DNA of 64,000 nt from Brevibacterium permense (lineage in GTDB: Bacteria > Actinomycetota > Actinomycetes > Actinomycetales > Brevibacteriaceae), in assembly GCF_025506275.1 (NCBI RefSeq), contig NZ_QYCP01000096.1, positions 232,349 through 296,348 on the forward strand, given 5' to 3'. Each line of letters starts with the position of its first letter. Position 1 is the first letter of the stretch. Positions 53,305-63,670 of this stretch are shown here, piece after piece. The notes beneath the pieces were generated by a model. That model saw only the letters and a program-made list of their open reading frames with translations. It made no database searches and was not told the DNA's origin. A program made the translations under genes and the position numbers.

Positions 53305-53817
53305 ATGAAAGAGTCATTCTCGGACCGTCTCCGGCGCCTGGCGGTGGAAGCCTTCAAGTTCCTCACCGTCGGCGGGCTCGGCTATATCGTCGACGTCGGA
53401 CTGTCGAACCTGTTGGCCTATGGTTTCGGTCCGATCCCGGCGCTTCTCGATGGCAGCCCGATCAAGTCGAAGATCGTCTCGACGATCCTGTCGATGGTCG
53501 TCGTGTGGATGGGCAACAAGCTCTGGACCTACGGCGACCGGACCACGAACTCGAACATGCGCGGCATCGTCTTGTTCATCGCGGTCAACCTTGCCGGCAT
53601 GATCATCACCGTCATCCCCCTCGGCGTGACCTGGTACCTGCTCGATATGCGCGACCAGCTCACCTACAACATCTCGACGAACGTCATCGGCATCGGGCTG
53701 GCGATGATCTTCCGCTTCTACGCCTACCGCACGTGGGTGTTCAAAGACGAGTCACCCCACGCCGAGGTGGTCGTGCCCATGGAGGAATCGAGCCGAGTCC
53801 CCGACGACCGCGGCTGA
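53305..53817 (+). CDS. GtrA-family membrane protein
   Basis: A 170-residue protein with four membrane spans and the GtrA features: AFKFLTVGGLGYIVDVGLSNLL at the N-terminus, SMVVVWMGNKLWTYGDR in the middle and MIFRFYAYRTWVFKD at the end. GtrA proteins are thought to help flip polyprenyl-phosphate-linked sugars across the membrane. It follows the GT2 and the GT-C-like gene, so these three may synthesise, flip and transfer one sugar. Confidence 0.88.
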   Translation: MKESFSDRLRRLAVEAFKFLTVGGLGYIVDVGLSNLLAYGFGPIPALLDGSPIKSKIVSTILSMVVVWMGNKLWTYGDRTTNSNMRGIVLFIAVNLAGMIITVIPLGVTWYLLDMRDQLTYNISTNVIGIGLAMIFRFYAYRTWVFKDESPHAEVVVPMEESSRVPDDRG

Positions 53818-53841
53818 GCCGCCTTCTCCCGCCGCTTCCCA

Positions 53842-53889
53842 CACCTCCGCTTAGGTGCTCGCCCGCCTTCTCGCACCTCCGCTTGGGTG
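53842..53889 (+). terminator. Two small tandem hairpins after gtrA
   Basis: The word CACCTCCGCTTAGGTG (53842-53857) and CACCTCCGCTTGGGTG (53874-53889) are direct repeats 32 bp apart, each able to form a short stem (CACCT/AGGTG and CACC/GGTG). They lie 24 bp after the gtrA stop in the 283-bp spacer before the convergent operon. They may end the rightward transcript; no T-run follows. Confidence 0.35.
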
Positions 53890-54100
53890 GGGTAAATGGT
53901 CACTCCCGTCTGAGTTTTCTGTGACCGGTTAGACCACTTAAGGACCCCGATGCGCAACTGCTCGCCGCGGGTCAAAAATCTAGGTCAGCATCGGATAGTT
54001 TTCGGCGCAAGAATTGTCCGATGGTGACCCAAGTTTGAGTTCGGGTGTCCGCTAGCGACCTATTCTCCGCTGAGACGTGGGCGCTGAGGCGCCTGGGCGC

Positions 54101-55450
54101 TCAGCCGGTGCGGCGCAGCTTGCGGTAGGCCCTGACGACGGGTGCCGGGGTGACGGTGCGCAGTTCGGCCCGCAGCAGCATCCGCTTCTGCCTCAGCAGT
54201 GCGGCTCGACGGTTCGGCAACTGTCCGGCCCGAGCCCGGGTGGCCAACAGCCCAAGGTCGCGGCGCAGCTGTCCGTCGATGGGGTGGAAGTAGTTCTCGG
54301 CCATCCATTCCGGTTCAGGGAATCCGATGGACCCGGCAGCCACATCGGCCAATGCGCCGGTCGCTCCGGAGTCTTCGAAGACCTCGTTGAGCAGCTCGGC
54401 GTCGAAGCCGAAGTCCGAGATGAGGAGGGTCGGCACACCTCGGTCGATGGATTCGAGTGCCGCAGTCGAGGACACGGTGACCAGTGCTGAGTCGTCGGTG
54501 AGGAATTCGCTGAGGGGACCATAGCCGAGTTCGATGCGTTCCGCGCCAGGGACTCTGCGGGTGCGGAAGTCCTCCAGGATCTCGAAGTAGGAATGCTGCT
54601 CGTGATGGGTCTCGAACTCACCGGGACGCGACCGCATCTTGATGACCGCTCTCGATTCCTGGTGCCGGTCGGCGAATTCGGCCAGGGCCGCGATGATCGA
54701 CTCACGGTCGACGCGTTCGGCCGGGACCTTCGCCTGCGGGGCGAAGACGAGGGTGCGCGGATCCGCGGGGGCATGGGATCGTGCAGCCCCGGCCGACGAT
54801 GGTGCGGTGCGGACGGTCGGCTGGGCCGCCTCGGTGCCGGAGTTCTTCAGGTGCGGAATGCCTTCCGAACGCAGCATCGGCAATCGCGCCAACATCACCT
54901 CGCACGGCACCTGCGACCGGGTGCTCGCCTCGGTGTAAGCGGCCACCTCGGCGGAGGAATGGGCGATGAACGCATCCATCAGCCGGCGATAGTTCATCCC
55001 CTTGCCGCTGGCCGGCAGACCCATTCCGGGCAGCCCCGAGACCAACGCGGGCCGGTCGGTGCGGGTGTGCGCAGTGAGGAAGACCTGGGCGACGATCGGA
55101 CCAGTGGCGGCGCCGAGGACGATGTCGGGGGAGTGGTCGGCGATGACCTGGGCGAGATCGGACCGGGCGATGACGGGAACCTCACGGTGCTCCCAATCGG
55201 TGCCGGCGACCGCACTGGCGATCTGCTCGTCCGTCGGCAGGATCGGATTGTCGACGAGGAACACACGTCCTTCGACATCCGGCAGCGACGACAGCATCTG
55301 CGTCGCCCATTTGAGGTACGACTCGCTGTCGGAGACCGAGAGGATGCGAATGGGGGCAAACCCGGCCGATCGCCGAGGCGGGGCGGCGGAGAGCGATGGA
55401 GGCAGGATCGGCCCGCTGTAGTGGGAATCGCCAGGTTCAGGAATCGTCAT
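54101..55450 (-). CDS. Putative glycosyltransferase (DUF6716-like) of the glycopolymer locus
   Basis: A 449-residue soluble protein. The first half starts IRILSVSDSESYLKWATQML and contains DIVLGAATGPIVAQVFL and ALVSGLPGMGLPASGKGMNYRR; the second half has TLVFAPQAKVPAER, a KMRSRPGE segment and VTVSSTAALESIDRGVPTLLISDFG, a donor-binding pattern of GT-B enzymes. It resembles the actinobacterial DUF6716 putative glycosyltransferases found beside sialic acid-type genes. It overlaps the previous gene by 14 bases. Specificity is unknown. Confidence 0.7.
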   Translation of the reverse strand: MTIPEPGDSHYSGPILPPSLSAAPPRRSAGFAPIRILSVSDSESYLKWATQMLSSLPDVEGRVFLVDNPILPTDEQIASAVAGTDWEHREVPVIARSDLAQVIADHSPDIVLGAATGPIVAQVFLTAHTRTDRPALVSGLPGMGLPASGKGMNYRRLMDAFIAHSSAEVAAYTEASTRSQVPCEVMLARLPMLRSEGIPHLKNSGTEAAQPTVRTAPSSAGAARSHAPADPRTLVFAPQAKVPAERVDRESIIAALAEFADRHQESRAVIKMRSRPGEFETHHEQHSYFEILEDFRTRRVPGAERIELGYGPLSEFLTDDSALVTVSSTAALESIDRGVPTLLISDFGFDAELLNEVFEDSGATGALADVAAGSIGFPEPEWMAENYFHPIDGQLRRDLGLLATRARAGQLPNRRAALLRQKRMLLRAELRTVTPAPVVRAYRKLRRTG

Positions 55451-56552
55451 CTGCCTTGACCGACTGGGCGTTGAGGGACTTTCGCAGACTATCGGGTGAG
55501 GCACCGGTCCACCACTTCGCGGGGATCTCGGTGACGTCGATGGTCACGTCCGGATTGAGCACGGCCAGCGACACCGCCGCGGTCGACGGCAGGCTGCGGA
55601 TCGTCGAATCCGGCGGCAGGTTGATCAGACGCAATTCGATCGGCAAGCCGAGATTCTTGATCCGCACCCGCTCATCACGGCCGAGGTCGGTGAGGAACTC
55701 CTCGGTCTCACGCCGATGCGGGTAATACGTGATCGATCCGTGAGTGTCGATGATGTCGTCGACCCAGGCCCGGTAGGCGAAGGCGTCGATGAGTCCGTCG
55801 GCGGCCAGGGACGAACCGATGACCGGGTTGTCCCGCGGGTGGCTGCCACCGGTGGGCAGGGTCTGGAGGTGCTCGAAGCGGTGGCGGGTGATCTCGCCTC
55901 CGGATTTGAGGAAGGCCTTGCGCAGCGGCTTCGCCACGGGCAGGGCAGTGTGCCAGCGGAGCTTGCCGACAGTCGCCAGGTGGCGAAGCCGGTCGGCGAC
56001 GTGTGCGGCCATGACCGTGCGCGAGGCCTTGAGCTTCTGCCGGGGGCGAACGAGGGGACCGCGCTTGGCGGTGAGGATCTCGATCGCCGAGTACGTGGCC
56101 AGGCCGTCATCGAGGATGACGACCTCGGGCAGGCGACGTTCCAGATAGGCCAAGGCCAGGGCCTTGTGCACCTGACCGGAGCAGGTATCGCCGAGGTAGA
56201 TCCGATCGAATGCCGTCTTGCGCAGCAGTCCGGGTTTCGCCCCGTCCCGTTCGAGACGGACGTTCGTCGGCAGCCAGGCCGGATCGAAGGCGTCGAGGAA
56301 GGACGTCATGCCCTTCGCGCTCGCCCGAGCTCGAATGAGCAGATCCTCCGTGGGCTCATGGGATTCGAGCGCGGAGAGGAACTGCAGCGGGGATTCGACG
56401 AAGGCCACCGAGGTCATTCGGGTGCTCTTCTTCCCCGCGCCGTTCTCAGCGCCACCTCTCTCGGTCGCTTCGTTCTTGACGGCCTTGTCACCCGACTTCT
56501 TGGTCTTCTTCGGGTTCGCCTTGGTCTTCTCAGCCATCAGCAATTCAGCCAT
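55437..56552 (-). CDS. Sialyltransferase/polysialyltransferase-like protein
   Basis: A 371-residue protein with a Lys-rich N-terminus (KTKANPKKTKKSGDK) followed by a GT-B-like core starting SVAFVESPLQFLSALE, then RIYLGDTCSGQVHKALAL, VVILDDGLATYSAIE and SITYYPHRRETEEFL. The DDGxATY and HRR(E) motifs are reminiscent of the GT52 and bacterial polysialyltransferase groups. It shares eight bases with the upstream gene. Together with the NeuA and NeuB genes in the same locus a nonulosonic acid transferase is likely. Confidence 0.7.
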   Translation of the reverse strand: MAELLMAEKTKANPKKTKKSGDKAVKNEATERGGAENGAGKKSTRMTSVAFVESPLQFLSALESHEPTEDLLIRARASAKGMTSFLDAFDPAWLPTNVRLERDGAKPGLLRKTAFDRIYLGDTCSGQVHKALALAYLERRLPEVVILDDGLATYSAIEILTAKRGPLVRPRQKLKASRTVMAAHVADRLRHLATVGKLRWHTALPVAKPLRKAFLKSGGEITRHRFEHLQTLPTGGSHPRDNPVIGSSLAADGLIDAFAYRAWVDDIIDTHGSITYYPHRRETEEFLTDLGRDERVRIKNLGLPIELRLINLPPDSTIRSLPSTAAVSLAVLNPDVTIDVTEIPAKWWTGASPDSLRKSLNAQSVKADDDS

Positions 56553-57939
56553 TCTTTCTCAGCTTCGATGGATCGACGGTGATGCCGTAGTCCTTGAGCA
56601 CATGTTGGGTGCGCTTCGCCTTCGAGACCAGTCGCTGCTTGGCAGCACTGAGAGTCTTCCTGTGCCGGGGGATGTGCTGCTGTCCGGGCAGATCGAGCTT
56701 GGTCAGCCTTTTGCGCTTGAAGTACCTCATATCGGGACCGCCGACCGCACCCGAAAGGAACTCGCTGGCGTTCTGCCGCAGGTACGAGGCGGAGTCCGAC
56801 TGCATGCAGTACGTGACCGCGTCGATGAGCGGATTGAGGTCTTTCGCCGCCCCCGCCTCGGTGAGGTCGCCCGGCAGGACATACCGACCCGAGTGGAGGG
56901 CATCGATGATGGTCAGCGGGATGCGATTGCTGTTCTGGTACGGAGCCAGCGCGGACAGCAGCGTCGTGGTCCCGACAGCCGCGGTCTCACACCCGTAGAG
57001 CCCCTTCGCGGTCGCCAGGCCCGTCGAGAAGCAGGAGACGACGAGCTCCGGTCGGGTGGCGGAGACGACGATCTCGGCCAGCAGGGGCACATCGGCGAGG
57101 ACGAAGTCGAGCCCGAGTTCCTCGCAGCGTTGCCGCAGCGGACCGGTCGTCGTCCGCGCCGAGGTGGGATGCGGTTTGAAGATCACAGTGGTCAGACCCG
57201 CGGCCTTGACCACATCGAGCATCTGCAGGTGCAGATCGAGTTCTTCCTCGGCCGTGATGAGGTCGAGCTGAGCGAGGTACTGACCGAGCACGATCGCACT
57301 GCCCTCGATCGGGGCATCGAGGTGGGCGCTCGCCAGTTCATCGGCTACCTCGGCGGTCATCTCATCGATGACCACAGCGAGGTCGGCGGTCGGCAGGACC
57401 ACCCGGTTCGGGTTGTGTTCGGCCAGCTGACGTGGAGTCATGCCGGGCAGCAGATCCGTGTAGTAGATCGTTGTCAAGCGCTGCCACTGCGGCAGGGTGA
57501 GCGGATTGCGGATCGGCCCGTAGCTCATCAGTCCATCGGAATGGACGCTGATATCGGCCGTGGCGAAGATCTGCGTGAGCGCTCCGGCGGGGTGGCTGGG
57601 CAGGGATTCGACGATGAGCTCGAGGTCCTCGTCATCTGCCAGGTCCCACTCTCGGCGCAGGGCGCGTTCCATGATCGGGGCGCGCTCGCCGGAGATGCCG
57701 AAGGCCTTCGGATGGTTGGGCCAGATCGTGGCATTCCAATCCACGACCGCATCGAAGTCGGCCAGCAGCCCGGTCGACCCGGGCATGTCATCGGCGGCCG
57801 GAGTGAGTTCGGGGGCGAAGGAATTGTTCGCCACGACGAGGATGCGACGCTCACTCGGTTCGCCGAGGCGGCCCGCGCGGATGAGGGCGGAGATGTTCGC
57901 AAGCTGGTACTGGGTGGAGATCTCGATGATCTGCGTCAT
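56545..57939 (-). CDS. Alpha-2,8-polysialyltransferase family protein
   Basis: A 464-residue protein starting MTQIIEISTQYQLANISALIRAG, with the polysialyltransferase-family arrangement: RRILVVANNSFAPEL, PEL-type segments, TVIFKPHPTSARTTTG (the HP motif, about residues 275-290) and PELVVSCFSTGLATAKGLYG (S/T motif, about 325-345). Family members add nonulosonic acids from CMP donors. The ATG shares one base with the preceding stop (TGATG). The Lys/Arg-rich C-terminus may touch the membrane. It is central to the idea that this locus makes a nonulosonic acid polymer. Confidence 0.75.
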   Translation of the reverse strand: MTQIIEISTQYQLANISALIRAGRLGEPSERRILVVANNSFAPELTPAADDMPGSTGLLADFDAVVDWNATIWPNHPKAFGISGERAPIMERALRREWDLADDEDLELIVESLPSHPAGALTQIFATADISVHSDGLMSYGPIRNPLTLPQWQRLTTIYYTDLLPGMTPRQLAEHNPNRVVLPTADLAVVIDEMTAEVADELASAHLDAPIEGSAIVLGQYLAQLDLITAEEELDLHLQMLDVVKAAGLTTVIFKPHPTSARTTTGPLRQRCEELGLDFVLADVPLLAEIVVSATRPELVVSCFSTGLATAKGLYGCETAAVGTTTLLSALAPYQNSNRIPLTIIDALHSGRYVLPGDLTEAGAAKDLNPLIDAVTYCMQSDSASYLRQNASEFLSGAVGGPDMRYFKRKRLTKLDLPGQQHIPRHRKTLSAAKQRLVSKAKRTQHVLKDYGITVDPSKLRKNG

Positions 57940-58910
57940 CAGCGGGCCCTCCTGACGATCGGTTCGATCACGGGAAGGCGGCGTTCGCCGTAGTTCGTCA
58001 GCGCACGATCGATGACGTCGTTGCCGATGTCCTTCAAGGTGTTGACCGCGCCGAGGTTGAGCTGTTCGCGCACGGTCCGCGACATCGACGAGCCCCGGTT
58101 GAAGATCTGGAAGTAGAGGATGGAGAGGAAGTTGCGCACGGCCTTCTGTTCGAAGTTGCGGTTGTCCGGGTTCGCCTCGAGCATTGCGAAGACCGAACGG
58201 AAGGCGGGAATGAAATCGAGTTGGCGTTCGTCGAAGATCGCCGTCAACGAGGTGGTGCTGCCCTTCCGGTAGCACAGACCCGCCGTGTCGACGACGGCGA
58301 AGGAATCGGCTTCGAGGTGGTGGCGCCATGTCCACGGACGGTCCTCGCAGGTACGCAGCGCCGGGTTGAAGTCGAGCAGTCCGCGATCGGCCATGGTCCG
58401 GGAGTAGATGCCCGTCCAGCATTCCGGGAAGTCGACCATCGTCGAGGCGTCGTGGGGCAGGATGTGGTCCCGCGGGTTGAGCGCCGTGTTGTGCTTCGCG
58501 CAGGGTGCGCGGCGCAGCTTCCGGTTGAAGCCGTTGACGATGAGGTAGTTCGTCTTCACGAAGTCGACGCCGAGCCCGGTGATGGCGTCGGTGAGTGAGC
58601 GCAGATGGCCCGGCGCATACCAGTCGTCGGCGTCGAGAAAGGTGACATTCGCGCCGGTCGAGGCTTCGAGCGCCGCATTGCGGGCGGTGGAGACCCCACG
58701 TGATTCGGCGTTGTGGATCTCGACGAGATTGAGCCGATCGGCATAGTCGGCGACCACCCCGGCCGTGTCATCGGTCGAGCCGTCGTTGACGACGATGACC
58801 TCGAGCTCGTTGGCGGCGAAGTTCTGGTTGACCAGACTCGTGAGAGTTCCGCCGATCGTCTCCTCGGCGTTCTTCGCCGCGATGACGACGCTGACGACTG
58901 GTTGGGGCAT
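57939..58910 (-). CDS. Glycosyltransferase family 2
   Basis: A 323-residue GT-A enzyme: VSVVIAAKNAEETIGGTLTSLVNQ, VIVVNDGSTDDTAGV, GVSTARNAALEASTGANVTFLDADDWYAPGHL (metal motif DADD) and TCEDRPWTWRHHLEAD (acceptor/catalytic region). ATG 58910 follows GGAAGGACC. It is the first gene of a four-gene leftward operon with the two sialyltransferase-like genes and the DUF6716-like gene. It may build the repeat or linkage unit of the polymer. Confidence 0.88.
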   Translation of the reverse strand: MPQPVVSVVIAAKNAEETIGGTLTSLVNQNFAANELEVIVVNDGSTDDTAGVVADYADRLNLVEIHNAESRGVSTARNAALEASTGANVTFLDADDWYAPGHLRSLTDAITGLGVDFVKTNYLIVNGFNRKLRRAPCAKHNTALNPRDHILPHDASTMVDFPECWTGIYSRTMADRGLLDFNPALRTCEDRPWTWRHHLEADSFAVVDTAGLCYRKGSTTSLTAIFDERQLDFIPAFRSVFAMLEANPDNRNFEQKAVRNFLSILYFQIFNRGSSMSRTVREQLNLGAVNTLKDIGNDVIDRALTNYGERRLPVIEPIVRRAR

Positions 58911-59052
58911 GTGGTCCTTCCGCGGGATCTCGGTTGCTGTGCGCGTCCGATCGATCGTATGGGTGGGAGGAGAACAGAAAGTTGCGTAGAGGTGTCCGGA
59001 AATGTTCACCGTCGTTCATCCGGAGTTCGTCCGCTGCATCTAGGCTTGGCCG

Positions 59053-60777
59053 ATGCAGAGCCTGAGACTCTTCCACTTCGACATCCCGACCTGGGGCAAC
59101 TTCGGCGACAAAGTCCTGTTCCCGGTCGTCAGGGACGCCTTCCGGGTCCTGGGCGGTACGGACGCCGTGAGAGGGAAGCCGAACTTCACGTTCGCCTCGG
59201 CGGCGGCACTGCGTCGCGAAGTCGACGAAGCGGCCGTGTCCCGGATCAACGCCACCGCCGATGCCGTCGTCATCGGCGGGGGAGGGTTGTTCCTGCAGGA
59301 CACGAATCCGAATCGTCTGTCCGGGTGGCAGTGGAAGATCTCGGCCGAGGCGCTCGGTGCCCTCGAGGTTCCCCTCATCGTCTATGCGCTCGGGGACAAC
59401 AGGTTCCCCGGTCAGCCGGAGTTCGATGACCTCATGCGCTCCCATGTGAGCCAAGTGCTCGACCAGTCGGCGTTCTTCGGGCTGCGCAACACCGGGAGCA
59501 TGGCGACGATCGGAGCACTGTTGGGCAGGCAGGATCGCATCGCCTTCCAACCCTGTCCGACGACGATCCTCGACCACCTGTATGCGCCGTTGGCCGGCAG
59601 GCGACCGGACCCGAAGCAGAAGACTGTGGCCATCCAGATGCTCGTTCACCCGCGGCAGATCGCCGCCGGATTCGATGCGGACGCCATCCACGAGGCGACC
59701 GTGCGGGCCGCTCGAATCCTCGTGGCCAAGGGGTGGAGGGTGCTGAGCACCCCATTCCATCCCGATGATGCGCAGGTCTCCCGCCGCCTTGTCGCCGAGG
59801 TGGCCGGAGTCGAAGAGGTGCGACTGCACGGTCATCATGTCGGGTTCTTCTCCGGCGTCGAGTTCTTCGCGTCCGTGCCGTATGTGCTCGGCGGGCGTGG
59901 GCATGCGCAGATGATCCCGTTCGGGGTCGGGTCGATTCCGATCTCCGTCGATCTGCATGCGAAGCTCGGCTACTTCGCCGCCGATATCGGTCACCCGGAG
60001 TTCGTGGTGCCCGTCGGTGCGGACGGGATGAGTGCGGACGCTGCCGACGCTGTCCATTCGGACGGCGACTGCGGCGAAGCAGCCGTCGCCCTGGCGGACA
60101 GGATGGTCGCGGCACTCGAGGGCGCGTATTCTCGCGGTGCCGATCTGCAAGTCGACCTGGCCGAGACCCGTGCCCGATTCGCCGACATCACCGCGGACAA
60201 CCTCGAGAGGATCAGAGACTTGGTGTGCTCGCGGGCAGGGGCGGGCTCAGCCGGATCGACGATGGCCGGTTCGGGTGAGCTCCCGAACACGGACTCATCG
60301 GATCCTCTGTCCGATGACGGGCCGCATCGCGGCACCGCCATCGAGCACCGGAGAAGGGAGTCGCGCCTGCGCTCGGCCGAAGACATCCGGGCCGAAGAGT
60401 TCCATGTCGCGGCCATCGCCGAATCCGAGGAGGTCGCGGCTCAGCAGACTCGTGCCCTGGCTCGAGCCGATCGGGAGCTCATCCAGTCCCGCCGCGACCA
60501 CGATCGAACCATAAGCGAGATCCAGGCACGAACGGAGACGAGGCTGAACGCCCTCGAAACAGAACGTGACGACGCACTGGCCGAGGCCGAACGTCAGCGC
60601 CGCGAAGCAGCAGAACGGGACGACCGGATCACACGGCTGTCCGACGAAGCGGCACGCAGCTCTCGAGCGCTTGACGCCGTGAACAACCGCACTGCGAGCG
60701 AGGAGACACGTGTGCTCGCCGACAAGGTTCGGCACGGAATCCGGTGGAGACTCCGCCGACTGAAACGTCGCGGCTGA
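59053..60777 (+). CDS. Polysaccharide pyruvyl transferase family protein with C-terminal coiled coil
   Basis: A 574-residue protein. Residues 1-330 have the CsaB/WcaK pattern: FHFDIPTWGNFGDKVLFPVV, ADAVVIGGGGLFLQDTN, a central VAIQMLVHPRQI and VPYVLGGRGHAQMIPFGVGSIPISV. From about 400 on there is a long hydrophilic, Arg/Glu/Ala-rich helix of ~150 residues (EEVAAQQTRALARADREL..), a likely coiled coil, ending RWRLRRLKRRG. The family adds ketal-linked pyruvate to wall polymers. It is divergent from the glycosyltransferase operon and converges on neuB. The coiled-coil tail is unusual for this family. Confidence 0.78.
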   Translation: MQSLRLFHFDIPTWGNFGDKVLFPVVRDAFRVLGGTDAVRGKPNFTFASAAALRREVDEAAVSRINATADAVVIGGGGLFLQDTNPNRLSGWQWKISAEALGALEVPLIVYALGDNRFPGQPEFDDLMRSHVSQVLDQSAFFGLRNTGSMATIGALLGRQDRIAFQPCPTTILDHLYAPLAGRRPDPKQKTVAIQMLVHPRQIAAGFDADAIHEATVRAARILVAKGWRVLSTPFHPDDAQVSRRLVAEVAGVEEVRLHGHHVGFFSGVEFFASVPYVLGGRGHAQMIPFGVGSIPISVDLHAKLGYFAADIGHPEFVVPVGADGMSADAADAVHSDGDCGEAAVALADRMVAALEGAYSRGADLQVDLAETRARFADITADNLERIRDLVCSRAGAGSAGSTMAGSGELPNTDSSDPLSDDGPHRGTAIEHRRRESRLRSAEDIRAEEFHVAAIAESEEVAAQQTRALARADRELIQSRRDHDRTISEIQARTETRLNALETERDDALAEAERQRREAAERDDRITRLSDEAARSSRALDAVNNRTASEETRVLADKVRHGIRWRLRRLKRRG

Positions 60778-60840
60778 CGACGGTCCGACCACCTCGGTGC
60801 GGGGCGGGGTTCGCGGCATCGCCTCGGCGGGGATGCAGCG

Positions 60841-60879
60841 AAGCGGCGCCATCACCTCGGTGAGGTGATGGCGCCGCTT
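60841..60879. terminator. Strong bidirectional hairpin terminator
   Basis: Two perfect 18-bp arms (AAGCGGCGCCATCACCTC and its complement) with the loop GGT lie between two convergent genes, the pyruvyltransferase-family gene and neuB. AA/TT at its base lets it work both ways. Confidence 0.9.
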
Positions 60880-60920
60880 CAGTGCTCAGGTCCGGGCTCG
60901 GGCCCGGTGTCTGCTGCAGG

Positions 60921-61804
<884 letters not shown>

Positions 61805-61808
<4 letters not shown>

Positions 61809-63370
61809 GAAACCTGCTTTCGGTTGGCACGCGGCGAGGCTGCGTGGTTGGTGAGCAGCGGCTGCTGCTCAATGGAGGGTTGACGTTCAGAGAAAGTGGA
61901 CGGGTGCCCGGTCGCGTGTCGCAGCGAAGTCGCTCCGGCGGCGGTGGTTGACGCGTCCGCCGGAGCGGCAGCGGCGTGGGCTTCCGCATGGGCCGGTGAC
62001 TGTGTCGTCGCACCTGTGCTGTGGACGGCACCGGGGGTGAAGGCGGCGGATACGGGTGTCAGAGTGGGGCCATGAATGGTTGCGGCCGCCTCGGCGGGGA
62101 TCGGGATGAGGTCGCAGACCTCACGTACCGCACCCCGGCCGCCGGGCCGGTCGAGGATGACGCGGGCGGCGGCGAGGACTCGCGGGTGGGCGTCGGCGAC
62201 GGCGATGGGCCAGCCGACGACGTCGAAGGCTTCGAGGTCGTTGATGTCGTTGCCGACGTAGGCGACGCGGGCCGGGTCGAGGTCGTTGGCGGTGATCCAC
62301 GCGTCGAGGATGCTGGCCTTGTTGTCGATTCCCTGGGCGACGTCGACGCCCAGCTTCTCCGCGCGGCGGGTGACGACCGGGTTGCGTTCCTTCGACAGGA
62401 TCATCATGGGAACGCCGGACTTCACGAGGCGGGAGACGCCCATGCCGTCGCCGCGGTGGACGCGGACCTGCTCGTTTCCGTCCTCATCGACGTAGGCGCC
62501 GTCATCCGTGTGGACGCCGTCGAAGTCAGTGACCAGGGCGTCGACGTCGATGACCTGTGCGGTCTCCTGGGTAGAGGCGATGGCGCGGACGAGAGTGAGA
62601 TCGGACATGTCGTCGATCTCGCGGGCGTGCTCCGGCGGGACCTCTTCGATGCCGATGCGGCCGAAGAAGCGGTGCTCGTGTTCGATGAGGCCGGAGGTGC
62701 GCATGACGTAGAAGGCGCCGGTTTCATTGAAGTGCTTGGCGCGGTCCTGGCGGCGAGGGCGGAAGCTGGCTTCATGCCCGACGGCCACCGCCTGGGTGTC
62801 GTCGTCGAGGCGCCACAGGAAGGAGTGGTCTTCGACGGCGGAGAAGACGACATCGGCGTCATCGTCGCGGACGGTGCGCACCGCGTTCTCGATGGAGGCC
62901 GAGTCGATGAAAGGGGAGGTGCACTGCATAAACACGGTGATGTCGAAGTCCTCGTCGAGGGTCGACAGCGTGTGGATGAGTGCGGATTCGCTGGTGGCGG
63001 TGTCGCCGGCGATCTCAGCGGGGCGGTGGGCCACCTCGGCGCCGGCGCGCACGGCTTCGGCCGCAATTCCGTCGTGGTCGGTCGAGACGATCACACGATC
63101 GATGCTGGGGCTGGCCTGGGCGGCGTTGATGGCGCGGGCCAACAGTGAGACTCCGGCAACCTTCTGCAGGTTCTTCAGCGGAATGCCCTTGGATCCGCCG
63201 CGGGCGGGGATGATCGCGACGGTGCGGTGGGGAGTGGGGGAGGTGGTGCTGGTTGGTGCGGTGGTGCTTTCTGCCGCCTGGTCCGCGGCCATGGTGGTGC
63301 GCGCATCCGGCTTCATTCCTGGCTGAAGCTCGGCTACGTTGGGCTCGTAGGTCGTCGATTGGTCATTCAC
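61805..63370 (-). CDS. neuA: CMP-nonulosonic acid synthetase fused to KdsC-like HAD phosphatase
   Basis: A 521-residue two-domain enzyme. Residues about 48-270 are an acylneuraminate cytidylyltransferase (VAIIPARGGSKGIPLKNL, RVIVSTDHDGIA, FMQCTSPFIDS, RRQDRAKHFNETGAFYVM). Residues about 275-430 are a KdsC-type HAD phosphatase (ALVTDFDGVHTDDGAY, ILSKERN, VAYVGNDINDLEAF) with its catalytic aspartates. Both termini are long, disordered, Ala/Thr/Pro-rich tails (1-47 and ~435-521). The fusion couples dephosphorylation of a sugar 9-phosphate with CMP activation, as in Kdn pathways. Cotranscribed with neuB. Confidence 0.88.
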
Positions 63371-63670
63371 AATGATTCGACGCTAACGACGGGGTGTTAC
63401 CTCGAGGTGAACACGCCATGTCGCCGAGGCGACCCTTCGATGGCGAACCTGTGACGGAGGTGCCGGTGGGCCGCGGGCGGTGGGTGCTGAGTGGGCAGAG
63501 CATGTGGGAGCCTCATCGACTTTTGGACAGATAATCCGGTTCGAACATGAGTATCTGATCAAAAGGAGATGACGGGCGGGAAAAAAGTCGATGACGCCCA
63601 GCGCGAAGGCGCCAGCGGCATGATGTGGCCGTGCCAGCGCGGCACGCAGGTGCACGCCAACGTCAGTCGG
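63371..63670. other. Spacer between neuA and the mannosyltransferase gene
   Basis: No gene is seen in these 300 bp. They contain an AT-richer segment (63525-63570) which may hold the neuA-neuB promoter, and one copy of the recurrent 10-mer in its CGCCGAGGCG orientation (63422-63431). Confidence 0.5.
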
